Assembly (NCBI GenBank): GCA_947478905.1
Contig: CANJXG010000009.1
Coordinates: 1-47,342 of the forward strand
From: Coxiellaceae bacterium
Lineage (GTDB): Bacteria; Pseudomonadota; Gammaproteobacteria; Berkiellales; Berkiellaceae
Direction: 5' to 3'
Length of the DNA stretch: 47,342 bases
Part shown: one piece after another, positions 35,473-44,887 of the stretch
Layout: each line of letters starts with the position of its first letter
Numbering within the stretch: position 1 is the stretch's first letter
The notes under the pieces: generated by a model
What the model saw: only the letters and a program-made list of their open reading frames with translations
The model's database searches: none
What the model was told of the DNA's origin: nothing
Position numbers and translations under genes: made by a program

Positions 35473-35982
35473 TTATCGGGCAACCCTAACACGCGCGCGC
35501 TCAGGCTGAGAAGGTGATTTTGTATGAATATGAATGTTAATGTTAACAACCAATCCAGGAACCTGAGCGGCTTGCCCCTCACCTTGGCCACCAGCCAATC
35601 TGGCGAGAGGAGGCAGCGGTTGAGGAGGAAGTGCTTGAGCAGGCAGTGGTTGAGGAGCCTGCTCAGCGCCTGCTCCTATCCTATTTGGCATTCCCCAACT
35701 AATCATTTGCCCTATTCCAAAAAATACTCCTCGTGCACATTGAGCGCAATACGCTAACATTACATTCATAAAATTTCCCAAAACTACAGCAGGATCATTT
35801 GGTTCTGCTGCCAAATTTTGAGGGTGCCCATTAGCAACTAAAACATTCAAAGTCATTAAACCTACGCCTATAATTGCAAATAAAGGCAATATAGTTGCAG
35901 CTAACATACCAAGAGGACCTGAGCTGCAAGACAATAACGACATGATCACAATCATCATTCCAATCGTTAAAAATTTATTCAT
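35473..35982 (-). CDS. Putative lipoprotein/membrane protein with Pro-rich tail
   Basis: A 169-residue protein of unknown function. The N-terminus MNKFLTIGMMIVIMSLLSC resembles a lipoprotein signal with Cys19 as the lipidated residue (LLSC, a slightly atypical lipobox). A long hydrophobic segment follows (GMLAATILPLFAIIGVGLM), then a conserved-looking helix with FFGIGQMISWGMP, then a Pro/Gln/Ala-rich tail and an Arg-rich end. GGGAGG, inside the end of the acyltransferase gene 6 bases upstream, shows co-transcription with it. Its layout (hydrophobic N-half, low-complexity tail) resembles the 191-aa protein at 34391. Confidence 0.65.
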   Translation of the reverse strand: MNKFLTIGMMIVIMSLLSCSSGPLGMLAATILPLFAIIGVGLMTLNVLVANGHPQNLAAEPNDPAVVLGNFMNVMLAYCAQCARGVFFGIGQMISWGMPNRIGAGAEQAPQPLPAQALPPQPLPPLARLAGGQGEGQAAQVPGLVVNINIHIHTKSPSQPERARVRVAR

Positions 35983-35988
35983 GTATTT

Positions 35989-36900
35989 TTAACCTCCCTC
36001 TTTTAACATATTCATTAATAATTGATCTTTTTCATCCCATAATGAAACCAACCATTGCTTAAATAATGCTCTATAATGCGGATCATTAAAATAATCCCCT
36101 TTTAATATAGCAACAGGAATAGGGCATAGTTCAACTTGGACTTTAATTTTGTGAATTCGACCACATAAAAAATCCCAAAAATCATAGGAGCCATTTGGAT
36201 AGGCAATGGTCACATTAATTAATTCATGCACTTTACCTTCCATAGCAGCCACCATATAGGCTAATCCCCCTGCTTTAGGAGTTAATAAATGCTGATAAGC
36301 AGAAGATTGAGCAATTCTTTTTTTTTCAGTAAATCGGGTGCCTTCTACAAAATTAACAATAGTAACAGGCCGGTGTTTAAATTCTCGACATTTTTTTTGC
36401 GTGGCTTGCATATCTACTTCTCGTAGATGAGGATTACGTTCTAACGTTTCTTTAGAATATCGTTTCATAAAAATACAATCTAAAGCCCACCACGCAATAC
36501 CAACAAAAGGCATCCAAATTAAAGATTGTTTCATGAAAAATTTAAAAGAGGGTATTTTACGAATTAATACTTTTTGCAATGCAAATATATCTATAAACGA
36601 TTGATGATTAGAAATTAAAAAATACCACTGTTTATTAGATAAATTTTTTACATCAGACACTTCCCATTGCGTTTCATGTAACCGCTCTATTACATAGAGA
36701 TTGACATCAATCCAGCATTCAGATAACCATTCTAAAATGGCAGTACAACGCCTTTTATACACCTTAGAAGGAATCACGATTTTTGCAAAAATAACAAAGT
36801 ACATCGAGATTGAAAAAAATAGTGTATTTAAAATTAATACTAATAATATAATTATACCCTTTAAGGTTGCGGGTATTTTTTTTAAAATACTTGTGCTCAT
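35989..36900 (-). CDS. PlsC-type acyltransferase (YihG-like)
   Basis: A 303-residue membrane-bound lysophospholipid acyltransferase. An N-terminal hydrophobic anchor (GIIILLVLILNTLFFSISMY) is followed by the catalytic motif NHQSFIDIF (the NHxSxxD form) and, downstream, NFVEGTRFT (the EGTR motif that binds the phosphate). Family members place an acyl chain on sn-2 of lysophosphatidate. The longer form with N-terminal helices resembles E. coli YihG. It overlaps the thioesterase gene by 4 bases, suggesting joint work on acyl groups. Confidence 0.9.
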   Translation of the reverse strand: MSTSILKKIPATLKGIIILLVLILNTLFFSISMYFVIFAKIVIPSKVYKRRCTAILEWLSECWIDVNLYVIERLHETQWEVSDVKNLSNKQWYFLISNHQSFIDIFALQKVLIRKIPSFKFFMKQSLIWMPFVGIAWWALDCIFMKRYSKETLERNPHLREVDMQATQKKCREFKHRPVTIVNFVEGTRFTEKKRIAQSSAYQHLLTPKAGGLAYMVAAMEGKVHELINVTIAYPNGSYDFWDFLCGRIHKIKVQVELCPIPVAILKGDYFNDPHYRALFKQWLVSLWDEKDQLLMNMLKEGG

Positions 36901-37346
36901 TTTTTACTATTTTCCAAAGCAATAATTTTTGATCGAACCGTTTCATCTAATACCACTTTTTGCCCAGTGCTATACTCTATTAATACTAATACCGCTTGGC
37001 TTTGGGCTGCTACCTTTGATTGATGCGCTTGACTGGTAATACGATATTTTGAAATAAAAGACGTATTTCCTAATTGAATAACTGACATAGAAATTGTAAC
37101 CATATCCGGACTGCTAAGCGGAATAAAGTAATCAATTTCTGTACGGGCTAAAATAGGCCCAATTTTAGTTTTTGAAAAATGTTCTTTTAAATTTAAAGCT
37201 TCCATATAGACCATACGAACCGCTTCACACCATCTAATATAATAAGTATTATTAACATGCGCAAAGGCATCCATATCTCCCCATATTACAGGCAAGCTAA
37301 TTTCAATCGGATAACTTGGATTTTCAGGAAGTTGTAGAGTATTCAT
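36897..37346 (-). CDS. Hotdog-fold acyl-CoA thioesterase (4HBT family)
   Basis: A 149-residue protein with the 4-hydroxybenzoyl-CoA-thioesterase pattern GDMDAFAHVNNTYYIRWCEA, including the catalytic Asp and the HVNN motif. Likely hydrolyses acyl-CoA or acyl-ACP; the substrate cannot be read from sequence. Translationally coupled to the acyltransferase downstream. Confidence 0.9.
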   Translation of the reverse strand: MNTLQLPENPSYPIEISLPVIWGDMDAFAHVNNTYYIRWCEAVRMVYMEALNLKEHFSKTKIGPILARTEIDYFIPLSSPDMVTISMSVIQLGNTSFISKYRITSQAHQSKVAAQSQAVLVLIEYSTGQKVVLDETVRSKIIALENSKK

Positions 37347-37396
37347 GATTTAGTTGTATAACCTTTTTTTTGAAATGCATTGGATAGTATCATACC

Positions 37397-38701
37397 CTAT
37401 AATCGAGATAAACGAATCGTTTTTAAGGCAGCACACTCCGCATCCGTGGCTGCATTTAAAATGCTTTTTACATCAAAAATAACACGCGCACCTGTATTGG
37501 AGAGTTTCTCAACATACTCTAAAAAAGGAATTTCACAATAATGGCGATGCCCAATGCACAATACAATGGCGCTGAGCTCTTGCAAAGCATTCCACGATAC
37601 CATCTTATGATGATATAGCGCCTCCACCTCTAGATCTATTGCAACCGGATCATGCACCAATAATTCAACCCCATAGGTTTGCAGCTCACGCATCACATCC
37701 CTGACTTTAGAATTTCTTAAATCACCACAATTTTCTTTAAAAGTTAATCCTAAAATCGCTACTTTTGCACCCTTAATAAGGGTGCCTGAGAGAATCATCT
37801 GTTTCACAGTTTGTTGAGCAATATACTTGCCCATTCCATCATTAATTCTTCTGCCTGATAAAATCACTTCTGGCTGGTATCCCAATGTTTGAGCCTTATA
37901 GGTCAAATAATAGGGATCTACCCCAATACAATGCCCACCGACTAATCCTGGTTGAAAAGCCATAAAATTCCATTTTGTACTGGCTGCTTTAATCACCTCT
38001 TGGGTATTGATCTCCATTTTAGCAAAAATAATAGCTAACTCATTCATTAAGGCAATATTTAAATCCCGTTGCGTATTTTCAATCACCTTCGCAGCTTCTG
38101 CGACTTTAATACTGGATGCTCTGTATACACCTGCATGCACGACAGCGCTATAGACCCTCTCTAGTATATCGGTTGTCTTTTCATCCCACCCCGAAATCAC
38201 TTTCACTACATCACACAATTGATGCAAGTGATCACCGGCATTCATCCGCTCAGGAGAATATCCAACACTAAAATCTTTACCACATACTAAATTAGAATAT
38301 TTTTCAAGTAATGGCACACATACTTCTTCTGTTGCCCCCGGATACACCGTCGATTCATACACTACAATATCGCCTTTTTTTAAAAAAGAACCCACTGTTT
38401 GAGAAGCCTCTAATAAACAACGTAAATCTGGTTTTTGCATAGTATCTACAGGGGTAGGTACTGCAATAATGTAAAAATCTGCTTGTGCTAACTTTTGTGC
38501 ATCTTGCGTCCAGTCAATGCTCGCCTGACTTAAAACCTGGCTAGATACAGCCCCGGTAGAGTCTTGATGTAATTTTAAATGCGCAATACGCTTTGGATTA
38601 ATATCAAAGGCTATCACCTCATTTTTTTCACCAAAAGCCACTGCTAGAGGCAAGCCAACATACCCTAAACCAATAATGGCTATTTTTCGTTGATGGGACA
38701 T
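37397..38701 (-). CDS. UDP-sugar C6 dehydrogenase (TviB/WbpO-like)
   Basis: A 434-residue NAD-dependent enzyme that oxidises C6 of a UDP-N-acetylhexosamine to the uronic acid. The Rossmann motif is IIGLGYVGLPLAVAFG; the catalytic Cys is in GGHCIGVDPYYLTYKAQ; the C-terminal domain has ILGLTFKENCGDLRNSKV. The local sequence (TKWNFMAFQPGLVGGHC) is closest in my memory to the TviB/WbpO branch. It overlaps the end of the ABC flippase gene by 22 bases. With the oxidoreductase and aminotransferase across the divergent promoter region it would make a diamino- or amino-uronic acid. Confidence 0.93.
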   Translation of the reverse strand: MSHQRKIAIIGLGYVGLPLAVAFGEKNEVIAFDINPKRIAHLKLHQDSTGAVSSQVLSQASIDWTQDAQKLAQADFYIIAVPTPVDTMQKPDLRCLLEASQTVGSFLKKGDIVVYESTVYPGATEEVCVPLLEKYSNLVCGKDFSVGYSPERMNAGDHLHQLCDVVKVISGWDEKTTDILERVYSAVVHAGVYRASSIKVAEAAKVIENTQRDLNIALMNELAIIFAKMEINTQEVIKAASTKWNFMAFQPGLVGGHCIGVDPYYLTYKAQTLGYQPEVILSGRRINDGMGKYIAQQTVKQMILSGTLIKGAKVAILGLTFKENCGDLRNSKVRDVMRELQTYGVELLVHDPVAIDLEVEALYHHKMVSWNALQELSAIVLCIGHRHYCEIPFLEYVEKLSNTGARVIFDVKSILNAATDAECAALKTIRLSRL

Positions 38702-40449
38702 TCTAGATTCACCTTCCTTATGTTGACTTTTCCTTTTTCAAAGCTATAAATGATATCGCAACATTCAATAGTAGCGAGTCGATGCGCTACAATAATCATC
38801 GTCTTATCAGGCATACTCTCACGAATAGATTCAAATATATTTTTTTGTGTTGTCTCATCTAAAGCACTGGTAGCTTCATCTAAAATCAAAATTTGAGGAT
38901 CACGATATAAAGCTCTTGCAATCCCTATACGTTGTTTTTGGCCCCCACTCAATCGCATTCCATTTTGCCCCACCACAGTATTATATCCATTTGACAAATC
39001 ATTTTTTATAAACTCATGGATATGAGCTAAAGCCGCACAATGCTCTACCTTCTCTAGGTCTATTGCTTTAGGATCTATTCCAAAAGCAATATTATTTATA
39101 ACAGAGTCATCTATCAAAAAAGTATTTTGCGGTGCATACCCCACATTCGATTGCCAGTGCAAAATGGTATCATTGGATAATATACTATCATCTATTTTTA
39201 TCATCCCCTGAGTAGGGGGGAGTAGCCCTAGTAGTATTTCTACAAATGTGGTTTTACCCGTGCCCGTTGGCCCTACAAAAGCTATCCTCTCATGTGCTTG
39301 TATCTCTATTTCAAAATTCATATCCCTGAGTGCAAAAACAGGGCTATTGGGATATTGGAAACTTAGATTATGAATGCTAATTTTTCCTACACGTTCCCGC
39401 TTACCCGGCTTATTTTGTATCTGAGGCTCTGTCATACCAAACTCTTGATATACTACCTCTAATGAGGCTAAATCATATCTTACTTGCGAGATGCCATTAA
39501 ATACTTGCTGAACTAAAGGCATTAATCGATAGCCAGCCAATGCATATAACCCAATCACCGGTAAAACATTCGCAATTTTTTGCTGTACGCCTAAAAGAGA
39601 GAGGACCATTAATAACAGTCCTCCAAAAGCAATAAGCTCTATAAAGTACCGGGTTAGTTGCGGAGTGATCTGGCTTACACTTTGTGCCTTTGCATATTGT
39701 TGTGAAAAGATTGTAAATCTTTCTACAAAGAAAGATTCACAATTCAAAACCTTAATCTCTTTCATCCCTCCAAAAGCTTCTACAATGCATTGGTTTTTTT
39801 TATTGTGTGCCAATACTACATTCTGGCCAGCGCAAGAAAGACGCTTATAAACAAAATAATACACTACAATATAAGCAGCCCCTAACCCCCCTCCCACACT
39901 GAATGCTAGGGAAGGATCGATAAGAAACAACAAAATAAAAATACACAAAATGACCAACAGCTTTGCTGTGGCTAACAGCCCGCCCATCAACACTCCTAAG
40001 ACGAGTTTATTCACATCCGATAAAATGTGTTGACTTAAATCACAGGCATTATGATTTAAATAAAAACTATAGGGAGCTTGTAAATAACGCGCCAATAATC
40101 GTCTAGACAATACATCGCCTTGCTTAAAACTAAACGTTACTATTGCCCACGTCGTTAAAACAGAGAGTACATTGCTCATGATGAATAAAATAAATACGCC
40201 CAAAGCCAAAATAAAAATGACCTGGTGCGGCATGGTTAAGGAGAAGGTGGAATACAAACCCTGCACATAAGCATTGGTTTGCATCCAATCAGGATACGAT
40301 ATAACGGCTAAAAAAGGGACAATAGAGGCAATACAAGCCATTTCAGCCAGTCCCATTAGCAATGCAGCTAAAAACAAAAGTATCATCATTTGCTTTTCTT
40401 TTTTATCAAACAAACTCAATAGTTTTGTGATGATTATTTTTATATCCAT
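38680..40449 (-). CDS. PglK-like ABC flippase (fused permease-ATPase)
   Basis: A half-transporter of 589 residues from the ATG at 40449; a frame open to 40530 adds an unlikely N-terminus, but neither start has a strong ribosome site. Six helices are followed by an ATPase domain with Walker A GPTGTGKTTFVEILLG, signature LSGGQKQRIGIARAL and Walker B ILILDEATSALDE. The permease (LFDKKEKQMMILLFLAALLMG) resembles PglK, which flips lipid-linked oligosaccharides. It has no C39 peptidase domain. Next to sugar genes it most likely flips a glycan lipid for surface polysaccharide or glycoprotein. Confidence 0.85.
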   Translation of the reverse strand: MDIKIIITKLLSLFDKKEKQMMILLFLAALLMGLAEMACIASIVPFLAVISYPDWMQTNAYVQGLYSTFSLTMPHQVIFILALGVFILFIMSNVLSVLTTWAIVTFSFKQGDVLSRRLLARYLQAPYSFYLNHNACDLSQHILSDVNKLVLGVLMGGLLATAKLLVILCIFILLFLIDPSLAFSVGGGLGAAYIVVYYFVYKRLSCAGQNVVLAHNKKNQCIVEAFGGMKEIKVLNCESFFVERFTIFSQQYAKAQSVSQITPQLTRYFIELIAFGGLLLMVLSLLGVQQKIANVLPVIGLYALAGYRLMPLVQQVFNGISQVRYDLASLEVVYQEFGMTEPQIQNKPGKRERVGKISIHNLSFQYPNSPVFALRDMNFEIEIQAHERIAFVGPTGTGKTTFVEILLGLLPPTQGMIKIDDSILSNDTILHWQSNVGYAPQNTFLIDDSVINNIAFGIDPKAIDLEKVEHCAALAHIHEFIKNDLSNGYNTVVGQNGMRLSGGQKQRIGIARALYRDPQILILDEATSALDETTQKNIFESIRESMPDKTMIIVAHRLATIECCDIIYSFEKGKVNIRKVNLECPINEK

Positions 40450-40592
40450 ACGCACTATTATGAGCAAATTTATGGGTATTAAGCAAACATAAATTTTGCA
40501 AGTTGAAAAACTTATAAAATAAACTGACACTTACTTTTATTTTTGATAAAATATCGAATCTTTTAAATTTAATCACACTCACAGGTGCTACC
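40450..40592. promoter_or_regulatory. Divergent promoter region of the sugar cluster
   Basis: A 143-base AT-rich gap between the flippase (minus) and oxidoreductase (plus) genes, which must hold both promoters. No -35/-10 pair is clear enough to place. Confidence 0.35.
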
Positions 40593-41585
40593 TTGTCCAA
40601 TTACGACAAAAAATTCAATATCGCGGTTATTGGCTGCGGTAACTGGGGAAAAAATCATATTCGCGTACTTAATGAGTTAGGCGTTTTACATTCAATTTCT
40701 GATCAAAACAGCGCTACTGCAGCCGCTTATAGCGCCCAGTATCAGGTCCCTTTTTATAGCCTTGAGGACATCATTCATAATCCCGACATTAACGGGGTAG
40801 TGATTGCCACTCCGGCTCAAGTGCATTTTGAAATAGGCATGCGATGCCTACAATCTGGAAAATCTATTTTTGTAGAAAAACCATTAACCTTAACATTAGA
40901 AGAAGCGCAAAAGCTCGATGAAGAAGCTAAAAAACAAAATCTTACTTTAATGGTAGGTCACCTATTACACTATCATGCTGGATTTTTGAAAATAAAAGAA
41001 CTCAAAGAAAATGGTTCTTTAGGGAAATTACACTATATTTATAGTAACCGATTAAATTTAGGAAAATTTAGAACCGAAGAAGATATATGGTGGAGTTTTG
41101 CACCTCACGATGTTTCGATGATTCTAGGCCTTATTGGCGATATGCCTAATAATGTGGTAGCTCGAGAAGCCAAATATCTACAGCATACCGCAGCAGATAT
41201 TACCAGTGCACATCTCACTTTTCCAAAAGGAGAGCAAGCGCACATCTTCGTATCTTGGTTACATCCCTACAAAGAACAAAAACTCATTATTATTGCTGAA
41301 AAAGCCATGTTAGTTTTTGATGATACACAGCCCTGGGAATCTAAATTACAACTCTACCCGTATCCTACACAATGGGTAGATGGATTACCTCAGCCCTGTC
41401 ACAGTCAAGCAGAAAATATCCATCTTGAAAAAAATGAACCTTTAAAACAAGAAGCACAACACTTTTTAGACTGTATTGCACACCATTGTACCCCTATTAC
41501 CGATGGCGCAGAAGCAATACGAGTATTAAAAGTAATGCTAGCCGCCAAAGACGCTATCCATCAATCACAGGAAATCCAATCATGA
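40593..41585 (+). CDS. Gfo/Idh/MocA-family sugar oxidoreductase (WbpB-like)
   Basis: A 330-residue NAD(P)-dependent enzyme. The Rossmann start is NIAVIGCGNWGKNHIRVL; the catalytic EKP motif is in IFVEKPLTLTLEEA; the domain-linking region reads VGHLLHYHAGFLKIKEL. WbpB-type enzymes oxidise the 3-OH of UDP-N-acetylhexosaminuronate, giving the keto substrate of the aminotransferase two genes on. The start is a TTG at 40593, after CAGGTG; no ATG fits. The stop overlaps the next gene by 4 bases (ATGA). Confidence 0.9.
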   Translation: MSNYDKKFNIAVIGCGNWGKNHIRVLNELGVLHSISDQNSATAAAYSAQYQVPFYSLEDIIHNPDINGVVIATPAQVHFEIGMRCLQSGKSIFVEKPLTLTLEEAQKLDEEAKKQNLTLMVGHLLHYHAGFLKIKELKENGSLGKLHYIYSNRLNLGKFRTEEDIWWSFAPHDVSMILGLIGDMPNNVVAREAKYLQHTAADITSAHLTFPKGEQAHIFVSWLHPYKEQKLIIIAEKAMLVFDDTQPWESKLQLYPYPTQWVDGLPQPCHSQAENIHLEKNEPLKQEAQHFLDCIAHHCTPITDGAEAIRVLKVMLAAKDAIHQSQEIQS

Positions 41586-41788
41586 GCCTAAGCATACAAG
41601 CAAAACAAAAGAAAATAGCCAAAAAAACGGCTAAGCGTAAAGAACAAATAAAACTAAAAACAAAAGCACTACAAAAACAGATTGAGTATGCTGCTCATGC
41701 TAATACGCATAATACGCATACTCACACCGATGCTTGCTCCCATAACCATTCTGATGATCACATCCATGATCATACCTGCGGAGGATAG
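41582..41788 (+). CDS. Small His-rich protein in the sugar operon
   Basis: A 68-residue protein. The ATG at 41582 overlaps the oxidoreductase stop (ATGA), and the aminotransferase starts 5 bases after its end, so translation is coupled on both sides. Residues about 5-35 are a Lys/Gln/Ala helix (KQKKIAKKTAKRKEQIK). The C-terminal third has ten His among Asn, Asp and Thr (THTHTDACSHNHSDDHIHDH), two Cys and a CGG end, so it could bind Zn, Ni or Cu. I know no family for it. Codon use and spacing look like a real gene. Function unknown. Confidence 0.75.
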   Translation: MSLSIQAKQKKIAKKTAKRKEQIKLKTKALQKQIEYAAHANTHNTHTHTDACSHNHSDDHIHDHTCGG

Positions 41789-41793
41789 TATCT

Positions 41794-42927
41794 ATGCACC
41801 CTATTTCATTTATTAACTTAGCTGCACAACAAGAACAGATCAAAGCTGGATTAGATGCGGGCATTAAACGCGTATTAGAACATGGTCAATATATACTAGG
41901 ACCCGAAGTGTCTGAGTTGGAAGAAAAACTATCTTTACGCACCGGTGCAGCGCATACTATTACTTGTGCCAATGGTACAGATGCCCTCAGTCTTTTACTC
42001 ATGGCTAAAAATATTGGTCGCAATGATGCTGTATTTGTCCCGAGCTTTACCTATGCAGCCACAGCTGAAGTCGTTGCGCACTGTGGGGCAACCCCTATTT
42101 TTGTAGATGTATTGGAAGATACATTTAATATGTCGCCCGATTCTCTGCGAGATGCCATTATAACCAGTCAAAAGCTGGGTTTAACTCCCAAAGGAATGAT
42201 TCCTGTGGATTTATTTGGTTTACCAGCTAATTATGCTGCTTTAAATAACATTGCGCAAGAAAATGGGTTATGGATGATTGCGGATGCAGCGCAAAGTTTT
42301 GGCGGCAAAATTGGAGAAAAACACATAGGTGCATTATGTGAAATGAGCACTACCAGTTTTTTCCCGGCCAAGCCTTTAGGATGTTATGGCGATGGGGGCG
42401 CGATTTTTCTAAATTCAAATGATGCACAAATGAATCATACCTTGCGTTCACTCAGAGCCCATGGTACAGGCGCAAGCCGCTATGATTATATCCATATTGG
42501 CATAAATAGCCGTCTGGATACCTTACAAGCTGCTATTTTATTAGAAAAATTAAAAATATTTGATGAAGAATATAAACGACGTGTTGAAGTTGCAGACTTT
42601 TATGCGCAGCATTTAAAAAATATCATTCACACTCCCATAGTGCCTGAAAATTACACCCATGCTTGGGCACTTTATAGTGTACGGTGTGATAAAGATCAGC
42701 GAGCACCTTTATTAGAATTATTTAAAAAAGAACACATTCCTTATATGATCTATTATGAAAAGCCATTACATTTACAAGCTGCTTATTCATGTTTTCCACA
42801 AACACAGTCAGAATTAAAAGTAACTGAAAAATTAAGTCAGGAAATTATAAGCATTCCAATGCATCCTTATTTAACTGATGAACAACTTCATTTTATTGTA
42901 GACGTCATTAGGCATGGAATGCAATAA
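41794..42927 (+). CDS. DegT/DnrJ/EryC1 PLP aminotransferase (WbpE-like)
   Basis: A 377-residue sugar aminotransferase that puts an amino group on a keto-sugar nucleotide from Glu. Seen: GTDALSLLLMAKNIG (cofactor phosphate site), DAAQSFGGKIG, and the PLP-Lys in FFPAKPLGCYGDGGAIF. The last motif matches WbpE closely. Following a WbpB-like gene it should form a 3-amino-uronate on UDP. A partner N-acetyltransferase (WbpD-like) is not in the window. Confidence 0.93.
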   Translation: MHPISFINLAAQQEQIKAGLDAGIKRVLEHGQYILGPEVSELEEKLSLRTGAAHTITCANGTDALSLLLMAKNIGRNDAVFVPSFTYAATAEVVAHCGATPIFVDVLEDTFNMSPDSLRDAIITSQKLGLTPKGMIPVDLFGLPANYAALNNIAQENGLWMIADAAQSFGGKIGEKHIGALCEMSTTSFFPAKPLGCYGDGGAIFLNSNDAQMNHTLRSLRAHGTGASRYDYIHIGINSRLDTLQAAILLEKLKIFDEEYKRRVEVADFYAQHLKNIIHTPIVPENYTHAWALYSVRCDKDQRAPLLELFKKEHIPYMIYYEKPLHLQAAYSCFPQTQSELKVTEKLSQEIISIPMHPYLTDEQLHFIVDVIRHGMQ

Positions 42928-42969
42928 ATTTAGTTGAGCAAATTAATCTTTTTCTGTTAAGCTAAAAGG

Positions 42970-44796
42970 ATGAGAACCAGTCCATTACCTCAAACTTTTA
43001 TAAAGTTTAGTCTACACTTTTTACGAAATTATCAATGGCAAATCCTTGCCATTGTAATTTTGTCAGCCCTCTCTGGTACCTATGGTACAATGAGTTCTTG
43101 GCTCTCTAAATTATTACTAGATGCTATCGAAGGCACCCATGAGAGGCACGCACTCATCCATGCCACTTTCTGGCCGGCGCTTTTTTTTGTTTTAAACTAC
43201 GAAGTCCATAATACAATATGGCGAGGTATTGACTGCCTCAATTTAAGTCTTGCACCTAAAATAAAAAACAATATCATTGAAAGTTTATTTTCTTATATCC
43301 AGCAAGGTTCTGTTCGGTTTTTTCAAGAAAACTTTGCAGGCGCAATTTCAACTAATATTACCCTTGTTGCAGACAATATTGAAAAAGTACTCCATAGCGC
43401 TTTAATGTACTCCATTGAGATGTTCGTACAACTCGTCCTTGCGCTTATCGTAATGTACTTTGTGCATCCTATTTTCGCTGTAGGCTTATTTGTTTGGGTC
43501 TTTTTCTTTTTATTAAGTAGTTTCTTACTCTCTGGTCGGGCCAGAAACTTATCAAAAGAATATGCTAAAAGTAAATCTCTGCTCTGTGGTGCGCTGGTTG
43601 ACAGTATTCAAAGTATAGGCACTGCACGTCTATTTGCTCGAAGTCAATTTGAAACCAGTTATCTAAAAACTTATCTGTTAAGCATGAAAAATAAATTTGT
43701 GGCCAAAGAATGGTTTGTTTTTAAAGTTTGGTTTTGGCAAGGTCTCTCTATTACTGCACTCATTGCATTTATGTTGTTCTTTTTATTAAAACTCAGAACA
43801 GAAAATTTAGTCTCTATTGGTGACTTTGCTTTAATACTAGGATTAGTGTTATTTGTCACCGAAAATATGTGGGATCTGACAGAGTATATCGATATCATCA
43901 ATGATTCCATTGGCCAATGCAATCAAAGCTTAAAAATGTTATTAGTGCCCTTAGAGATTGAAGATGTGCCTAATTCAAAAATGCTTAAAGTAACCGAGGG
44001 CGTGATTGAATTTAAAAATGTGCAATTTCATTACAAAGGAACGGATCCTCTCTTTCAAAACAAATCTATTACTATCCTAGCGGGCCAAAATGTAGGCTTA
44101 GTAGGATACTCTGGCAGTGGAAAATCCACTTTTGTGAATTTAATTTTACGATTATTTGATCTTACCTCAGGCGAAATATTAATTGATGGGCAAAATATTA
44201 AAGAAGTGACTCAGCAATCTTTAAGAAGCAATATTGGAATGATCCCTCAAGATCCTGCTTTATTTCATCGCACGATTATGGAAAATATTCGCTATGGCCG
44301 TTTAGATGCCACCGATGAAGAAGTGATTGAAGCTTCTAAAAAAGCACATACCCATGATTTTATTAAAAAATTACCTTTACAATATGACTCGATGGTAGGA
44401 GAAAGGGGCGTTAAACTCTCGGGTGGGCAACGGCAACGTATTTCTATTGCTCGGGCTATTTTAAAAAATGCCCCTATTTTAATTCTAGATGAGGCCACCT
44501 CTCAGTTAGATTCTGTCACTGAAAATGATATTCAAGAATCCCTTTGGAAACTCATGCAAGGAAAAACCAGCTTAGTGGTTGCTCATAGGCTGTCCACTTT
44601 ATTGCATATGGATAGAATCATGGTTTTTAATAAGGGAAAAATTGTAGAAGATGGATCCCACCCGGCCCTGCTAGCCAAAAATGGCATGTATAAATCCCTT
44701 TGGGATGCTCAAGTGGAAGGCTTCTTACCTGATGGACAAGTTATCGTTATAGGGGATGATGCACCTAAAGATGATATAGAAGCAATTTTAGAATAA
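42970..44796 (+). CDS. ABC exporter, fused permease-ATPase
   Basis: A 608-residue half-transporter. Six helices (about 25-310) precede the ATPase: Walker A GLVGYSGSGKSTFVNLIL, Q-loop IGMIPQDPALFHRT, signature LSGGQRQRISIARAI, Walker B LILDEATSQLDS, switch VVAHRLS. It is of the MsbA/ATM1-like type and has no N-terminal C39 peptidase, so it is not an obvious processor of the leader peptides. A conserved acidic tail (IVIGDDAPKDDIEAILE) ends it. Last gene of the plus-strand sugar operon; substrate unknown. Confidence 0.88.
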   Translation: MRTSPLPQTFIKFSLHFLRNYQWQILAIVILSALSGTYGTMSSWLSKLLLDAIEGTHERHALIHATFWPALFFVLNYEVHNTIWRGIDCLNLSLAPKIKNNIIESLFSYIQQGSVRFFQENFAGAISTNITLVADNIEKVLHSALMYSIEMFVQLVLALIVMYFVHPIFAVGLFVWVFFFLLSSFLLSGRARNLSKEYAKSKSLLCGALVDSIQSIGTARLFARSQFETSYLKTYLLSMKNKFVAKEWFVFKVWFWQGLSITALIAFMLFFLLKLRTENLVSIGDFALILGLVLFVTENMWDLTEYIDIINDSIGQCNQSLKMLLVPLEIEDVPNSKMLKVTEGVIEFKNVQFHYKGTDPLFQNKSITILAGQNVGLVGYSGSGKSTFVNLILRLFDLTSGEILIDGQNIKEVTQQSLRSNIGMIPQDPALFHRTIMENIRYGRLDATDEEVIEASKKAHTHDFIKKLPLQYDSMVGERGVKLSGGQRQRISIARAILKNAPILILDEATSQLDSVTENDIQESLWKLMQGKTSLVVAHRLSTLLHMDRIMVFNKGKIVEDGSHPALLAKNGMYKSLWDAQVEGFLPDGQVIVIGDDAPKDDIEAILE

Positions 44797-44809
44797 ACCT
44801 GTTTAATTT

Positions 44810-44838
44810 TTGACATTTCAGTATTTTTAAACTATTAT
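44810..44838 (+). promoter_or_regulatory. Sigma70 promoter of the papain-fold candidate
   Basis: TTGACA (44810-44815) and TATTAT (44833-44838) with an ideal 17-base spacer. Predicted start near 44845, with a leader of about 43 bases ending in AAGAGG. Confidence 0.7.
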
Positions 44839-44887
44839 TTAGTTATAAGACAAACTGTTTATAACTAGATATAAAAGAGGTATGCTC

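Noticed and set aside
38680-44796. The two ABC transporters as exporters of the leader peptides
   Set aside because: Both start directly with membrane helices and lack the N-terminal C39 peptidase domain with its Cys/His pair. Context points to sugar-linked substrates.
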